NCBI GenBank assembly: GCA_024742695.1
Contig: JANSXY010000011.1
Span: forward strand, 43,849-107,848
Direction of reading: 5' to 3'
Length of the DNA stretch: 64,000 nucleotides
Origin: Paracoccaceae bacterium
Lineage (GTDB): Bacteria; Pseudomonadota; Alphaproteobacteria; Rhodobacterales; Rhodobacteraceae
Positions 34,035 through 43,131 of the stretch are shown in pieces. Both the position numbers and the translations under genes were made by a program. How positions within the stretch are numbered: the stretch's first letter is position 1; every line of letters starts with the position of its first letter. Under the pieces are notes generated by a model. That model worked only from the letters and a program-made list of their open reading frames with translations, did not search any database and was not told where the DNA came from.

Positions 34035-34408
34035 GGCAACCTCCTTTGGGTCCGTTTCCGCGCAACTCGGGGCTTTGCGGGCGCTTGGCAAGACCGCCGG
34101 CCCCGCCGAGCCGTCACGCCACGAGACCGGCGGTTCCTGCCCCGGCAGCCGCGCCGGAACGCCGTTGCCGCGCCGCGCCGCCCGCAGCGCCGGCCGTTCG
34201 CGCCGCGCCGGCGGGCACCGGCGGGGCGTTCTTTTTCGCCGGTCGCGGCCCCAACGCTCCGGGTCGGCCCGCCGGCGCCCCCCGGCCGGCCGCGCCGCCG
34301 CCTTGGCCGGCGCGATTCGGGCCGGCGCGCGGGGTGGCGGATTGCCGCGCGGCAGGTCCGAACCGCGGCGTCGCGCGTATCGAAGGGAGTTGCCACGAGG
34401 ATGACGCG
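34035..34408. other. GC-rich intergenic region without a supported gene
   Basis: A divergent intergenic region between the rhodanese and the DCC-family gene. It is very GC-rich (many CCGG and GCCGGC blocks, one short T-run near 34232). Several frames stay open because of composition, but none has a ribosome site plus recognisable protein. Promoters for both flanking genes should lie here but none is obvious. Confidence 0.5.
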
Positions 34409-34855
34409 ATGCCCCTTCCCGACCCAGAGCCGCAGGCCCGGCCGCACCGGCCGGCGAAGATGACCGTCTATTTCGATGGCTCCTGCCCGCTTTGCACCAT
34501 CGAGATCGGGCATTACGCGCGCCAGCCGGGGGCCGAGGGGATCGATTTCGTCGACGTCGCCGCCGGCGATGCGGACCTCGGGCCGGGCCTGACGCGCGAG
34601 GCCGCGATGCGGCGTTTCCATGTCCGGCGGGGCGACGGACGGCTGGTGTCGGGCGCACGGGGGTTCGTGGCGATCTGGCAGGTTCTGCCGCGCTGGCGCC
34701 GCGCCGCGCGACTGGCCGCCCTGCCCGGCGTCACCCGCCTGATGGAGGCGGCCTATCGCCTGTTCCTGCCGATCCGCCCCGCGCTGTCGCGCCTGGCCGG
34801 CGCATTGGGCGCGCGCGCGGCAACTCCCCGCTCCGGCGGACGGCCGGGCCGGTGA
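34409..34855 (+). CDS. DCC-family thiol-disulfide oxidoreductase-like protein (DUF393)
   Basis: A 148-aa protein with the signature YFDGSCPLCTIEIGHY near residue 20, the Dxx-C-x2-C motif that gives the DCC family its name. The central part (FVDVAAGDADLGPG, then FHVRRGDGRLVSGARGFVAIWQVLPRWR) matches the family. A hydrophobic helix lies near the C-terminus. Function is generally inferred as thiol chemistry. The ATG at 34409 has GAGG nearby. The next gene, a UbiB-like kinase, begins 2 bp after its stop, so the two are likely co-expressed. Confidence 0.8.
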   Translation: MPLPDPEPQARPHRPAKMTVYFDGSCPLCTIEIGHYARQPGAEGIDFVDVAAGDADLGPGLTREAAMRRFHVRRGDGRLVSGARGFVAIWQVLPRWRRAARLAALPGVTRLMEAAYRLFLPIRPALSRLAGALGARAATPRSGGRPGR

Positions 34856-34857
34856 CG

Positions 34858-36198
34858 ATGGACGGGTTCGGAAACAGGACGGCCCGCCCGGTGCCGGTGC
34901 CCTCGGGCCGGGTCTTGCGGCTGGCCCGGCTCGGTGTGCTGGCCACCGGCATCGCCGGCCGTGCCGCGCTGGAGGGGACGCGCGCCTTCGGTCGCGGCAC
35001 GCGGCCGGGGTTGCGCGACCTTCTGATCACGCCGGGCAACCTGGGCCGGGTGGCCGAGGAACTGGCGAAGATGCGCGGCGCGGCGATGAAGGTCGGCCAG
35101 CTTCTGTCGATGGACGCGGGAGAGGTATTGCCGCCCGATCTGGCCGATGTGCTCGCGCGGCTGCGCGACGATGCGCACTACATGCCGCCGCGCCAGCTCA
35201 AGCAGGTGCTGTCCGCAGCCTGGGGGGACGACTGGCTGCGCCGGTTCGCGCGGTTCGACGTACGCCCGGTGGCCGCCGCCTCGATCGGGCAGGTGCACCG
35301 TGCGCGGTTGGCCGACGGGCGCGACGTGGCGGTGAAGGTGCAATATCCCGGCGTGGCGCGCAGCATCGACAGCGACGTGGCCAATGTCGGCGCGCTGGTA
35401 AGGATGTCGGGCCTTCTGCCGCGCGGCTTCGATCTGGCCCCGTATCTTGACGAGGCGCGGCGCCAGTTGCGCGATGAAACCGACTACCTGCGCGAGGGGC
35501 GCCACCTTTCGGCCTTTGGCGCCCGGCTTGCCGGGGAGGACAGCTTCGCGGTGCCGGAGTTCATCGCGGAGTGGAGCACGCCGCAGGTGCTGACAATGTC
35601 CTTCGTCGAGGGCGCCCCGATCGAGACCGCGGCCCATGCCTCACCCGAGGTCCGCGACCGGATCGCCGCGGCGCTGATCGATCTCGCGCTGCGCGAGCTT
35701 TTCGAATTCGGCGAGATGCAAAGCGATCCGAACTTCGCCAATTACCGTCACGACGCGGCGTCCGGCCGGATCGTGCTGCTGGACTTCGGGGCGACGCGGA
35801 GGATCGATCCGCACCTTGCCGGCCTTTGCCGCCGGCTGATCGCCGCCGGGTTGTCCGATGATCGCGACGCCATGGCGACGGTGGCCGCGCAGATCGGCAT
35901 CCTGCCGCCCGGCACGGAACCCGACCACGCGGACCGGATCCTGAACATGATCGCGATGGCGTTCGGGGCGCTGACCGCCGAGCCGGTCTTCGACTTCGCC
36001 GCGACCGACCTGCCGCGGCGGATGCAGGCCGAGGGGATGGCGCTGGCCGAGGCAGGCTTCGTTCCGCCGCCGGTACCGATGGACGTGCTGTACATGCAGC
36101 GCAAGTTCGGCGGACTGTTCCTGCTGGCCCGGCGCATCGGCGCGCGGGCGCCGGTTCGAAGGCTTCTGGAAGATCGCCTCGCAGGGGCCGGCGGCTGA
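34858..36198 (+). CDS. ABC1/UbiB-type atypical kinase (ADCK-like)
   Basis: A 446-aa protein of the UbiB/COQ8 family of atypical kinase-like ATPases. Seen motifs are the KxGQ signature (MKVGQLLSMDAGEVLP near residue 78), the Ala-rich loop replacing the P-loop (VAAASIGQVHRARL near 140), the ATP-binding Lys (DVAVKVQYPGVA), ETDYLREG, the catalytic MQSDPNFANYRH near 285 and the DFG-like VLLDFGATRRI near 305. The DPNFANY form resembles COQ8-type proteins. A role in ubiquinone biosynthesis or lipid homeostasis is inferred from family knowledge. It follows the DCC gene by 2 bp. Confidence 0.88.
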   Translation: MDGFGNRTARPVPVPSGRVLRLARLGVLATGIAGRAALEGTRAFGRGTRPGLRDLLITPGNLGRVAEELAKMRGAAMKVGQLLSMDAGEVLPPDLADVLARLRDDAHYMPPRQLKQVLSAAWGDDWLRRFARFDVRPVAAASIGQVHRARLADGRDVAVKVQYPGVARSIDSDVANVGALVRMSGLLPRGFDLAPYLDEARRQLRDETDYLREGRHLSAFGARLAGEDSFAVPEFIAEWSTPQVLTMSFVEGAPIETAAHASPEVRDRIAAALIDLALRELFEFGEMQSDPNFANYRHDAASGRIVLLDFGATRRIDPHLAGLCRRLIAAGLSDDRDAMATVAAQIGILPPGTEPDHADRILNMIAMAFGALTAEPVFDFAATDLPRRMQAEGMALAEAGFVPPPVPMDVLYMQRKFGGLFLLARRIGARAPVRRLLEDRLAGAGG

Positions 36199-36273
36199 TC
36201 CGCCGGCCCATGGGCAGCGGGCCACGGGCCGCCGGCAAGGCCCGGGCTTTCGCCGCCGAAGGCCGCCGCCTGG

Positions 36274-37155
36274 CTAGTCGCGCCGGCGCCGGACCGAGAT
36301 GATGCAATCCGCGTGATCGGGATGCAGCGCCGGAAGGTCGCGGCCGAGCAGGTCGATCGCTCCGACGTGGCGCAGGGCGCCGTCGCTGACGACCGTGTCG
36401 CCCGAAAGCGTGCGGCGCTTGCCGTGGCCGCTGGCGAGACAGCGCCAGGGCTGCCCGCCGTCGGCGGCGGCGAAGGCCGGCGGCTCGTGCAGGGCCTGCC
36501 TTCCCGTGGTCCCGGTGACATGGCCGGGGCCAAGTGCCGGGCCGCGGGGCTGTTGCTGGTGGCGGATCGTGCCGCCCCCGGTCTGCGAACCAGCCGCCTG
36601 GCCCGTCACGGTCCCCGCCCCGGTCGGTCGCGGACGCGGGACCAGCGCCGGGATCATCGGCGGCACCTGACCCGGAACCGCCACCGGCACCTGGCCGGGC
36701 ACCAGCGGTGGTGCGAGTGTCGGCACCCTGTCGGGGATCGGCTGCAGCACGGGTTGCGGCACCTGCCCCGGCACCAGCTGCGGCGGCAGCTGCGGCACGG
36801 CGCCGTACCCCACGACGACCGTGGGCGGATTGGGCCGCACGACGATGCTCGCACCGACCGGGCCGAACCCGGTGACCGTGGTCGGGGCAAGCGGCTGCAC
36901 GGTGATCGTCGTCGTCGCAACCGTCGCCGGCGTCGGCAGCGTGCCGCCGCTGGTCTGCGGCAGTTGCGTCGCGGTCGGAACCTGCGTCGTTCCGGTCGTT
37001 TGCATCGTCGAGGAAGTGCCACAGTCGGCAGATCGGTGCGGGTTGCCAACGCCGATGCACCAGCCCAGATGCTGGCCCTGCGCATCCGCCGTGGTCACGC
37101 CGACCGCGCCGGCCAGCGACGCCAGGATCAGGGCCCGAAGCGATGTCTGCCGCAT
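36274..37155 (-). CDS. Exported Pro/Val/Gln-rich protein of unknown function
   Basis: A 293-aa product with a signal peptide (residues 1-26, ending TTADAQ). After a short Cys-containing part (WCIGVGNPHRSADCG), residues 45-180 are a Pro/Val/Thr-rich low-complexity region with repeated VPGQVP-like units. The C-terminal region (about 215-293) looks folded and has cysteines (RCLASG, ADCIISVRRRRD). No family is recognised; there is no filamentous-haemagglutinin (TPS) domain. It starts 4 bp after the stop of the TpsB-type transporter and is surely co-transcribed with it, so it may be its cargo or a helper. Confidence 0.6.
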   Translation of the reverse strand: MRQTSLRALILASLAGAVGVTTADAQGQHLGWCIGVGNPHRSADCGTSSTMQTTGTTQVPTATQLPQTSGGTLPTPATVATTTITVQPLAPTTVTGFGPVGASIVVRPNPPTVVVGYGAVPQLPPQLVPGQVPQPVLQPIPDRVPTLAPPLVPGQVPVAVPGQVPPMIPALVPRPRPTGAGTVTGQAAGSQTGGGTIRHQQQPRGPALGPGHVTGTTGRQALHEPPAFAAADGGQPWRCLASGHGKRRTLSGDTVVSDGALRHVGAIDLLGRDLPALHPDHADCIISVRRRRD

Positions 37156-37159
37156 GTCG

Positions 37160-38701
37160 TCACCAGCTTTTCGTGAGGGAAAGGTAGAGGGCGGGATCGC
37201 CGGCCCCGGTTCGCGGCCCGTCGGACAGCGGCACCGACAGGTGGCTGCGCATGTGCAGGTTTCCGGCAAAGCCGGCGTCGATCCCGATGCCGACCGAGGC
37301 CAGCGATTCCGTCCGGATCTCGCCCGCCGACGGATCGTTGTTGCGCACGAACCCCGCATCGAGGAACCCGAACGGCCTGAGATACTCCGCCGGACCGCTG
37401 GCGGGGAACAGATCGCGGCCCAGTTCGACCGTGGCCGACAGGCCGCTGTCGCCCTGCGCCTCGGCGAAGACATAGCCGCGCTCGTCCTCGCGCCCGCCAA
37501 GGTGGAACTCTTCGATCGCCGGCAGACGGTCGGGCGAATACTGGCCCCAGACCTCGGCGCGCAGGCTCGTCTCCGGACCAAGCCAGGTCACCGGCCTGGA
37601 AAAGCCCGCGCCGAACCGCAGGTGCCAGAATGTCTCGTCGCCATCGTCGAACCCCGCCGGCGTCGTCGTCCGCCGCCCGGCCGAAAGGTTCAGCGCGTAT
37701 TCGTAGGCACCGCCGCCCTGAAGCGTCTTGCCGAAGATCCAGCTGCCACCCACCACCTCGACGGCGCTGTCGAACGCGGCGGCCCCGACATCGACATCGG
37801 TTTCCGACCGGCGCAGATCGAACAGCGCGTAGCCGTAGCGCTCGACATCGCGCAGCACCGGGTAGCCAAGCGCGAGGATCGCGGTATTGCCGGCGATATC
37901 GGTCTCGAGCAGCGCGCCGCGCGCGTCGCGGCGGGCGGTGACATTGCCCAGATAGGCCTCGCCATAGGCCCCCGCCCCGGCGATCGGGAACCGGTAGGTG
38001 CCGGCGGCGAACAGCGTCCGGTCGCCGCTGTCGAAATCCCGGGTTCCGGCGATCTCGAAGCGCAGCATGTCGCCCGGCGTCAGCGCGCCGAGAAAGCTTT
38101 GCTCGACCGTCACCGTCGCCGCCTCGCCGAGATCCCGCGCGGGATGGTCCAGCGTGACCCGGCCGGCGCTGCGATCCTGCCCGGTGGCGACGATGCGCAG
38201 GCTGGCGGTGTCGGCTCCGGGCGCGTAGTCGATCTCGGCGGTGGCCGAAATTCCGCCGATGTCCTCGACCAGCATGATCGCGCGTTCGAAGGCGTCCAGC
38301 GTGACGGCGGGTGTACCCACCACCGGCGCGACATAGGATCGGATCAGCCGGAAGGTGGCCGCGTCCACGCCCTCGATGACGACATCGCCGATCACGCCCT
38401 CGTCGACGATCAGCGTTCGGCCGTCCGCCGCGACGAAGACCTCGGCGAGGAAATGACCGTCTTCATGGTAGATCGTGCGGATCGCCGCGGCCAGGGCCTC
38501 TGCGCTCACGGTGCCGGAGCGTTCGGCCGCGAGATGGGCCGCGAAACCGAGTATCTCGACCGGATCGTAGGCCGTGACGCCGGCGACATGGTAGGTGGCA
38601 CCGGGCGGATCGGCCGTTTGGGCAAGAGCGGGCGCTGCCGATGTCGCCGCGAAAGCCGCGAACAGCAAGGGGAAAAGCCGGCCGCTACGACCTGTCGTCA
38701 T
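37160..38701 (-). CDS. TpsB/ShlB-type outer-membrane transporter
   Basis: A 513-aa protein with a signal peptide (residues 1-28, ending PALAQT), a POTRA-like domain (about 36-120; EALAAAIRTIYHEDGHFLAEVFV and IVDEGVIGDVVIEGV), and a C-terminal beta-barrel with alternating aromatic strands. The barrel contains the lid-lock segment FHLGGREDERGYVFAEAQGD (IGGxxxxRGY type), and the last strand ends in SLTKSW with a terminal aromatic residue. This is the two-partner secretion transporter layout (ShlB/FhaC/HecB). No TpsA exoprotein is adjacent; the only partner is the Pro-rich exported protein downstream. The ribosome site is weak. Confidence 0.85.
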   Translation of the reverse strand: MTTGRSGRLFPLLFAAFAATSAAPALAQTADPPGATYHVAGVTAYDPVEILGFAAHLAAERSGTVSAEALAAAIRTIYHEDGHFLAEVFVAADGRTLIVDEGVIGDVVIEGVDAATFRLIRSYVAPVVGTPAVTLDAFERAIMLVEDIGGISATAEIDYAPGADTASLRIVATGQDRSAGRVTLDHPARDLGEAATVTVEQSFLGALTPGDMLRFEIAGTRDFDSGDRTLFAAGTYRFPIAGAGAYGEAYLGNVTARRDARGALLETDIAGNTAILALGYPVLRDVERYGYALFDLRRSETDVDVGAAAFDSAVEVVGGSWIFGKTLQGGGAYEYALNLSAGRRTTTPAGFDDGDETFWHLRFGAGFSRPVTWLGPETSLRAEVWGQYSPDRLPAIEEFHLGGREDERGYVFAEAQGDSGLSATVELGRDLFPASGPAEYLRPFGFLDAGFVRNNDPSAGEIRTESLASVGIGIDAGFAGNLHMRSHLSVPLSDGPRTGAGDPALYLSLTKSW

Positions 38702-39216
38702 GCCAATGATCCACCGCTATATCTCGTGATCCGCACCCTGCCGGGGCCGCGACCGCCGGTCCAGCCACGGCGCAGGTCACGCCGGGAAGATCGCGGCAAC
38801 TGTTGTCGCAACGCCCGGCCAGCCCCGTCGGGCAACGGGCCGAAGATCAGACTAAAATATTGATCGAAATAGGAAAATACCGCGCTCTCCAGTGCCCGGG
38901 CCGGCTCTGCCAGGTCACCGAACCGCACTCGCATATTTTTGCCCTTCCGCAGGCCCCGGGCGACCGTCCTGATGGGCCGGAGGGGCGCCGCCCGTGGCCC
39001 GCCGGCGCGACTGGGCCGGCGGGCGGTCGCGGTTGCCGGCCACCCGTTTCATCGCATCCGCCAGCCGGGCGACGCGCGAAGACGATCCCCGGCCATGCTG
39101 ATCGGCGAGGGGAAATGAAACGGCGTCTTTCAACCCCCAAGGGCACGTGCTAACATTCTTTCGTCGTGAGTTTCGCTCTTTCGCCAAGTTGACCGGGGCG
39201 CGGCTCAGGTGGGCTT
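38702..39216. other. Divergent intergenic region, no gene seen
   Basis: This separates the TpsB gene (minus) from the HTH regulator (plus). The AT-rich patch at about 38863-38882 (ACTAAAATATTGATCGAAAT) probably includes the promoter for the TpsB operon, and the patch near 39150-39180 that for the HTH gene, but no pair of boxes is convincing. The middle is GC-rich without a coding signal. Confidence 0.4.
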
Positions 39217-39927
39217 GTGACGGGCGCATGGGCGACCGGAAAGCTGGGGGATCGCGTGTTTCTCAAGACGGATGAAACCCGGAACGCCGAACTCACGGTT
39301 GACCTGAAGGCGATGCGACGGCGCCTGGGCTGGACCCAGTGGGATCTTGCCGAACGCCTCAACGTCGACCAGGGCACGGTCAGCCGCTGGGAACGCGGGG
39401 TGGAAACGCCCCGCCCGGCAAGCTACGCGATGCTGCGCGACCTGATCCTGAAGGGCGACGGAACCCGCGCGATGGCGCTGAGCCGCGCGATGGTTCAGCA
39501 CAATCTCGCCCCGAGTTGCCTGTGCGACAGCCGGCACCGGCTGATGGCATTCTCGGCAAAGGCGAACCGCCATTACCAGGAACGGCTTGGCATGACCCTG
39601 ACCGACCAGATCGGGTGGGAACTGGCACGGCATTCGGAATTCGTCGGCAACCCCGAGGTCTGGCAGGCGGTTAAGAAGGCCGGGCTTGGACGCGAGGATC
39701 TGCTGCTTCTGCGCCTGACGATCAACCTGCGTGGCCAGGGCCACGTCACCCGGATCGAACCGATCTACGAAGGCGGCAGCTTCCTCGGCTGGTCCTCGAC
39801 CCGCACCGACACGTTCGACTATCCGGCGAACGACGACGTCTCGCTGGAACGGCTGGACGTGATCCATGCCGATCAGCCCGAATTGCTGGCAACGGTCTAC
39901 GAAGGCACGCGGAGCCGCGTTTCGTGA
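39217..39927 (+). CDS. Helix-turn-helix (XRE-type) regulator with unknown C-terminal domain
   Basis: A 236-aa protein with an XRE-type helix-turn-helix near residues 28-66 (AMRRRLGWTQWDLAERLNVDQ and TVSRWERGVETPRP). The rest (about 80-230) is a soluble domain with no recognised relative; it has short motifs SRAMVQHNLAPSCLCDSRHRLM and IEPIYEGGSFLGWSSTRTD and a Cys pair (SCLC), which could be a PAS-like sensor. Start GTG at 39217 with CAGGTGG upstream. It lies upstream of the DUF1624-like gene on the same strand (13 bp), and divergent from TpsB, so it could regulate either. Confidence 0.7.
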   Translation: MTGAWATGKLGDRVFLKTDETRNAELTVDLKAMRRRLGWTQWDLAERLNVDQGTVSRWERGVETPRPASYAMLRDLILKGDGTRAMALSRAMVQHNLAPSCLCDSRHRLMAFSAKANRHYQERLGMTLTDQIGWELARHSEFVGNPEVWQAVKKAGLGREDLLLLRLTINLRGQGHVTRIEPIYEGGSFLGWSSTRTDTFDYPANDDVSLERLDVIHADQPELLATVYEGTRSRVS

Positions 39928-39940
39928 CACGGGCGGGCCG

Positions 39941-40690
39941 GTGCCGGGGCTGACCGCGGGCGCCTCGGCGCGCGGACGCGTCCTTGCCGTCGATATCGCC
40001 CGCGGCGTGGCGCTTGCCGGCATGATCCTGTTTCACACCGTCACCGATCTCGAACTTTTCGGCCACCTGCCGCCGGGCACCTCGACCAGCGGCGGCTGGG
40101 CGGTGTTCGCACGGGTCGTGGCGGGCAGTTTCCTGTTCCTCGTCGGGGTCAGCCTGGTCCTTGCCCATCGCGACGGCATCCGCTGGCCCGCCGTCGCCGG
40201 GCGCATCGCCCGGATCGCCGCCGCCGCGGCACTGATCACGGCGGTCACCTGGGCGGCGATGCCGGAGCGGTTCGTGTTCTTCGGCATCCTGCATTCGATC
40301 GCCCTCGCCAGCCTTCTGGGGCTGGCGTTCCTGCGCCTGCCCTGGATCGTCGCGCTGGCCGCCGCGCTGGCGGTGGCGGTACTTCCGCAGATCATGCGCA
40401 GCCCGCTTTTCGATCCCCCCGCGCTGGTCTGGACCGGGCTGGCGGTACGGGTGCCCGTCTCGATGGATTTCGTGCCGGTCTTTCCGTGGTTCGGCGCCAC
40501 GCTGGCCGGCATCGCCGCCGCCGGCCTCGCCGGGCGCGCCGGGCTGTGGGACCGCCTGCGGCACGGGGCGGCGAACCGCTCCGCCACCGCGCGGCTTCTG
40601 TCCTGGCCCGGCCGGCACAGCCTGGCGATCTACCTTCTGCACCAGCCGGTCCTGATCGCCGCGATCTGGGGTGTCGGGCAGCTGGTCTAG
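39941..40690 (+). CDS. DUF1624/HGSNAT-like membrane protein
   Basis: A 249-aa polytopic protein with about seven hydrophobic segments. The first helix region reads VDIARGVALAGMILFHTVTDLELFGHLP with the conserved His (FHTVTD), and the last has HSLAIYLLHQPVLIAAIW with the YLLHQP motif of the heparan-alpha-glucosaminide acetyltransferase/acyltransferase group. Such proteins transfer acyl groups to envelope sugars; the substrate is unknown. The start is chosen as GTG at 39941 just after the HTH gene stop; an ATG at 39866 would overlap it by 62 bases. Confidence 0.75.
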   Translation: MPGLTAGASARGRVLAVDIARGVALAGMILFHTVTDLELFGHLPPGTSTSGGWAVFARVVAGSFLFLVGVSLVLAHRDGIRWPAVAGRIARIAAAAALITAVTWAAMPERFVFFGILHSIALASLLGLAFLRLPWIVALAAALAVAVLPQIMRSPLFDPPALVWTGLAVRVPVSMDFVPVFPWFGATLAGIAAAGLAGRAGLWDRLRHGAANRSATARLLSWPGRHSLAIYLLHQPVLIAAIWGVGQLV

Positions 40691-40721
40691 CCCCGGCCAC
40701 GGCCTGCCTGCACCGGCAACC

Positions 40722-40740
40722 GGGCCCAGCCACGGGGCCC
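40722..40740. terminator. GC hairpin between convergent genes
   Basis: GGGCCC (40722-40727) and GGGCCC (40735-40740) pair around a 7-base loop between the convergent stops at 40690 and 40796. No T-tract follows, so it is a candidate only. Confidence 0.35.
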
Positions 40741-40795
40741 GGCCCGCAACGGTTCGCCGCGCGCCCGCCAACCCCGGCGGCGGCCCCCAACCCGG

Positions 40796-41779
40796 TCACG
40801 ACATGATCACGAAATCCCGGCCCGAACGCCGATCGGGATGCAGCGGCAGGTCGGTGAAGATGAAGATCATGCCGGGATGGACATGCGCCTGCAGGGCGCT
40901 GGCAAAGCTGTCCTCGCCGCGGACCCGGCGCAGATCGTGCATCGCCTGTTCCGCATCGTCGCCGTAGGTCATCGCGGCCCAGTGCATGCCCCGGGCGCCA
41001 TCATGCGCGCCGTTCAGGACGTAGACATGGCTGCCCAGCGGCTTGCCGTCCCAGATCAGCCGTCCCTCCAGCACCTCGCGGTCGTTCTCGATCACGACGA
41101 TCTTTTCGTCGAAGGACGAGGCGATCATCGAACTGACCGGATAGGCCTCGTCGAACGCCCAGTCGGACGGGTGTTTCTTTTCGTCCAGCGCCGCCAGCAC
41201 GTCTTCGAACTCGTGCTCGGCGTAGCCCGACAGGATCAGGCCCGGATGCACCACCTCGGATGGCTCGTGGTGGCTGTCGGCGATGATCACCGGGGTGCCC
41301 AGATGCGTCACCTCGAACAGCAGCGCGGAGAATTTCAGCGGCAGCCGCACACAGCCGTGCGAGGCCGGATAGCCCGGCAGGTTGCCCGCGTGCAGCGCCA
41401 CCCCGTCCCAGGTCAGGCGGTTCATGTTCGGCATCGGCGCGTTGTTGTAGGTCGAGGACCGGTGGTTGCGATCCTTCTGCAGCACGACGAAGACGCCCAC
41501 CGGCGTCTCGTGCCCCGGCTTGCCCGAGGAACAGGTCGACACCGCGATCCGGACGCCGTTGCGGTAGACATGCACGCGCTGCTCGTCGAGCGAGACGATG
41601 ACCGCCACCGGGCCCGTCGGCTGGCGTTCCGGATGCCAGGTGAACTCGCCCGGCTGCAGCTCGTGGATTTCCTTGTAGACCTGCTGGCCCAGGGCCCCCG
41701 ACGCGGCCAGGACCAGCCCACCGCCAGCACCGGCGAGAAAGCCGCGCCGACTCCAGATCTTGCGTTGGCCAAGCGTCAT
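40796..41779 (-). CDS. Tat-exported L,D-transpeptidase
   Basis: A 327-aa protein with a twin-arginine signal (WSRRGFLAGAGGG) and a YkuD-type L,D-transpeptidase domain at about residues 55-170. The catalytic motif is HAGNLPGYPASHGCVRLP, with His and nucleophile Cys near residues 126-142. Such enzymes cross-link peptidoglycan stem peptides or attach proteins. After the domain is a second part of about 150 residues with unknown function. The ATG at 41779 follows GAGGCGGGG. It is separated by 55 bp from the META/SH3 gene upstream, and may be co-transcribed with it. Confidence 0.88.
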   Translation of the reverse strand: MTLGQRKIWSRRGFLAGAGGGLVLAASGALGQQVYKEIHELQPGEFTWHPERQPTGPVAVIVSLDEQRVHVYRNGVRIAVSTCSSGKPGHETPVGVFVVLQKDRNHRSSTYNNAPMPNMNRLTWDGVALHAGNLPGYPASHGCVRLPLKFSALLFEVTHLGTPVIIADSHHEPSEVVHPGLILSGYAEHEFEDVLAALDEKKHPSDWAFDEAYPVSSMIASSFDEKIVVIENDREVLEGRLIWDGKPLGSHVYVLNGAHDGARGMHWAAMTYGDDAEQAMHDLRRVRGEDSFASALQAHVHPGMIFIFTDLPLHPDRRSGRDFVIMS

Positions 41780-41833
41780 CCCCGCCTCCCTGTCCCGTAT
41801 CGATCCGTCCGCTGCGCCATGCCGGGCCGGCCC

Positions 41834-42958
41834 TCAGCCTCCGAACACCACGGCATCGGCGACCTCGTAGCGTTCATCACCGACGCTGACGACGGTGCGG
41901 TCGCCGTCCCTCCGCGCGCCGGTGGCGGGATAGCCATCGGCCTGCGACGTGTCGGCGCCGAGGAAGCCGCCGTCCTGGAAGAACAGCGCGCGCCTCGTCC
42001 CGTCGGGCCGGATCACGACCACGGCCGCGCTGCCGCCCGCGTCGCGTGCCACGCCGAATTCGCAAGGCGCCGGGTCCGCCGCCGCGCCCTGGGCGCAGGG
42101 CAGATGGCCGATGGCGTCGAACACCTCCTGCCCGGCGCGCAGCGCCGCGCCGGCGGGTTCGAGATATTCGGCCGCGGCCCAGCCGCGCAGCCGCGATCCG
42201 TCCAGCATTTCGACCTCGCACCAGCGCCGCCCGCCGGCCTCGCGGCAGTCGAGATTGCGCAGGAGCGTGCCCGGCGCCACCTCGGTCAGAACCTTCGCGC
42301 CGGTCGTCGCCTCGGCCCGGATGTTCAGCCGGCCCTCAAGCCCGAAGACCGACACGTAGTCCGCCGCCGCGCCCGGCGCCGGCCGCAGCGCGGGGCCCGG
42401 CGCCTCCGCCGGGCCGGACGGCGCCGGACCGGCGCGCAGATCGAGCGTGACGCCCCGGTTCGACAGCCGCAACGTGCCGGTCAGCGGATCGAAGCCGATG
42501 TCGATCCGATCCTCCAGCACACCCAGGATCGACCGCTCCTGCGCGTCCAGCATGCCGGGGCAGGCCATCCGCGTCACCGCCACCGGGCCGTCGATGACCA
42601 GTTGCCCGGCCGCCATCCGGGCGCGGGCCTGGAACCGGTTGCAGCCGGTCCCACCCGTCAGCCCGCCATCGGGTGAAAAGCGGATCTCCGGCCCGCCGGA
42701 CACCGCGCCGCCATCGACGGCGACGATCCGCCAGGCCTGCGCCCCGGCCCCTGCCATCGCTTCGGGCTGCGCCGGTTCCGCCGATTGCGCGGAAACCGAC
42801 GCGGCCAGCGCGAACAGGGCAACGAGGCTAAACCCTGCCGCTGCGCCGTACCGGCGCGCGCTGGCCGCAACCTGCGGGCGGCGCGCGCGCGGCCCGCCCG
42901 ATGTTCCGGGAAAGCCCGGCGCGGGGCGTTCCGACTCTAGCCGCCGTGTCGCGTCCAT
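41834..42958 (-). CDS. Exported META- and SH3-domain protein
   Basis: A 374-aa protein. Residues about 38-60 form a hydrophobic signal segment ending VSAQS. A META (HslJ-like) domain follows (about 75-150; WRIVAVDGGAV, GGTGCNRFQA, TRMACPGM). A bacterial SH3 domain (about 180-250; GRLNIRAEATTGAKVLTEVAPGTLLRNLDCREAGGRRWCEV in two parts) comes next. The last part (270-374) is beta-rich and unassigned. SH3b domains bind peptidoglycan or peptides, fitting a cell-wall role beside the L,D-transpeptidase gene. The ATG at 42958 is preceded by GGAGGGGACGAGG. Confidence 0.75.
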   Translation of the reverse strand: MDATRRLESERPAPGFPGTSGGPRARRPQVAASARRYGAAAGFSLVALFALAASVSAQSAEPAQPEAMAGAGAQAWRIVAVDGGAVSGGPEIRFSPDGGLTGGTGCNRFQARARMAAGQLVIDGPVAVTRMACPGMLDAQERSILGVLEDRIDIGFDPLTGTLRLSNRGVTLDLRAGPAPSGPAEAPGPALRPAPGAAADYVSVFGLEGRLNIRAEATTGAKVLTEVAPGTLLRNLDCREAGGRRWCEVEMLDGSRLRGWAAAEYLEPAGAALRAGQEVFDAIGHLPCAQGAAADPAPCEFGVARDAGGSAAVVVIRPDGTRRALFFQDGGFLGADTSQADGYPATGARRDGDRTVVSVGDERYEVADAVVFGG

Positions 42959-43131
42959 CCTCGTCCCCTCCGGCCGGTGACCGGCAAATCCCGCATCGCC
43001 GGCCACGCCTGATGCATGGCCGACCGGCCCGATGGGACTGCATCGGGCCCGCGCGCGGAAGGGCGGAAATATGCGGCAACCGCATCCGCCGCTTGGAAAA
43101 CGGTGACATTTCAATGACACAGGGGGGCGGA

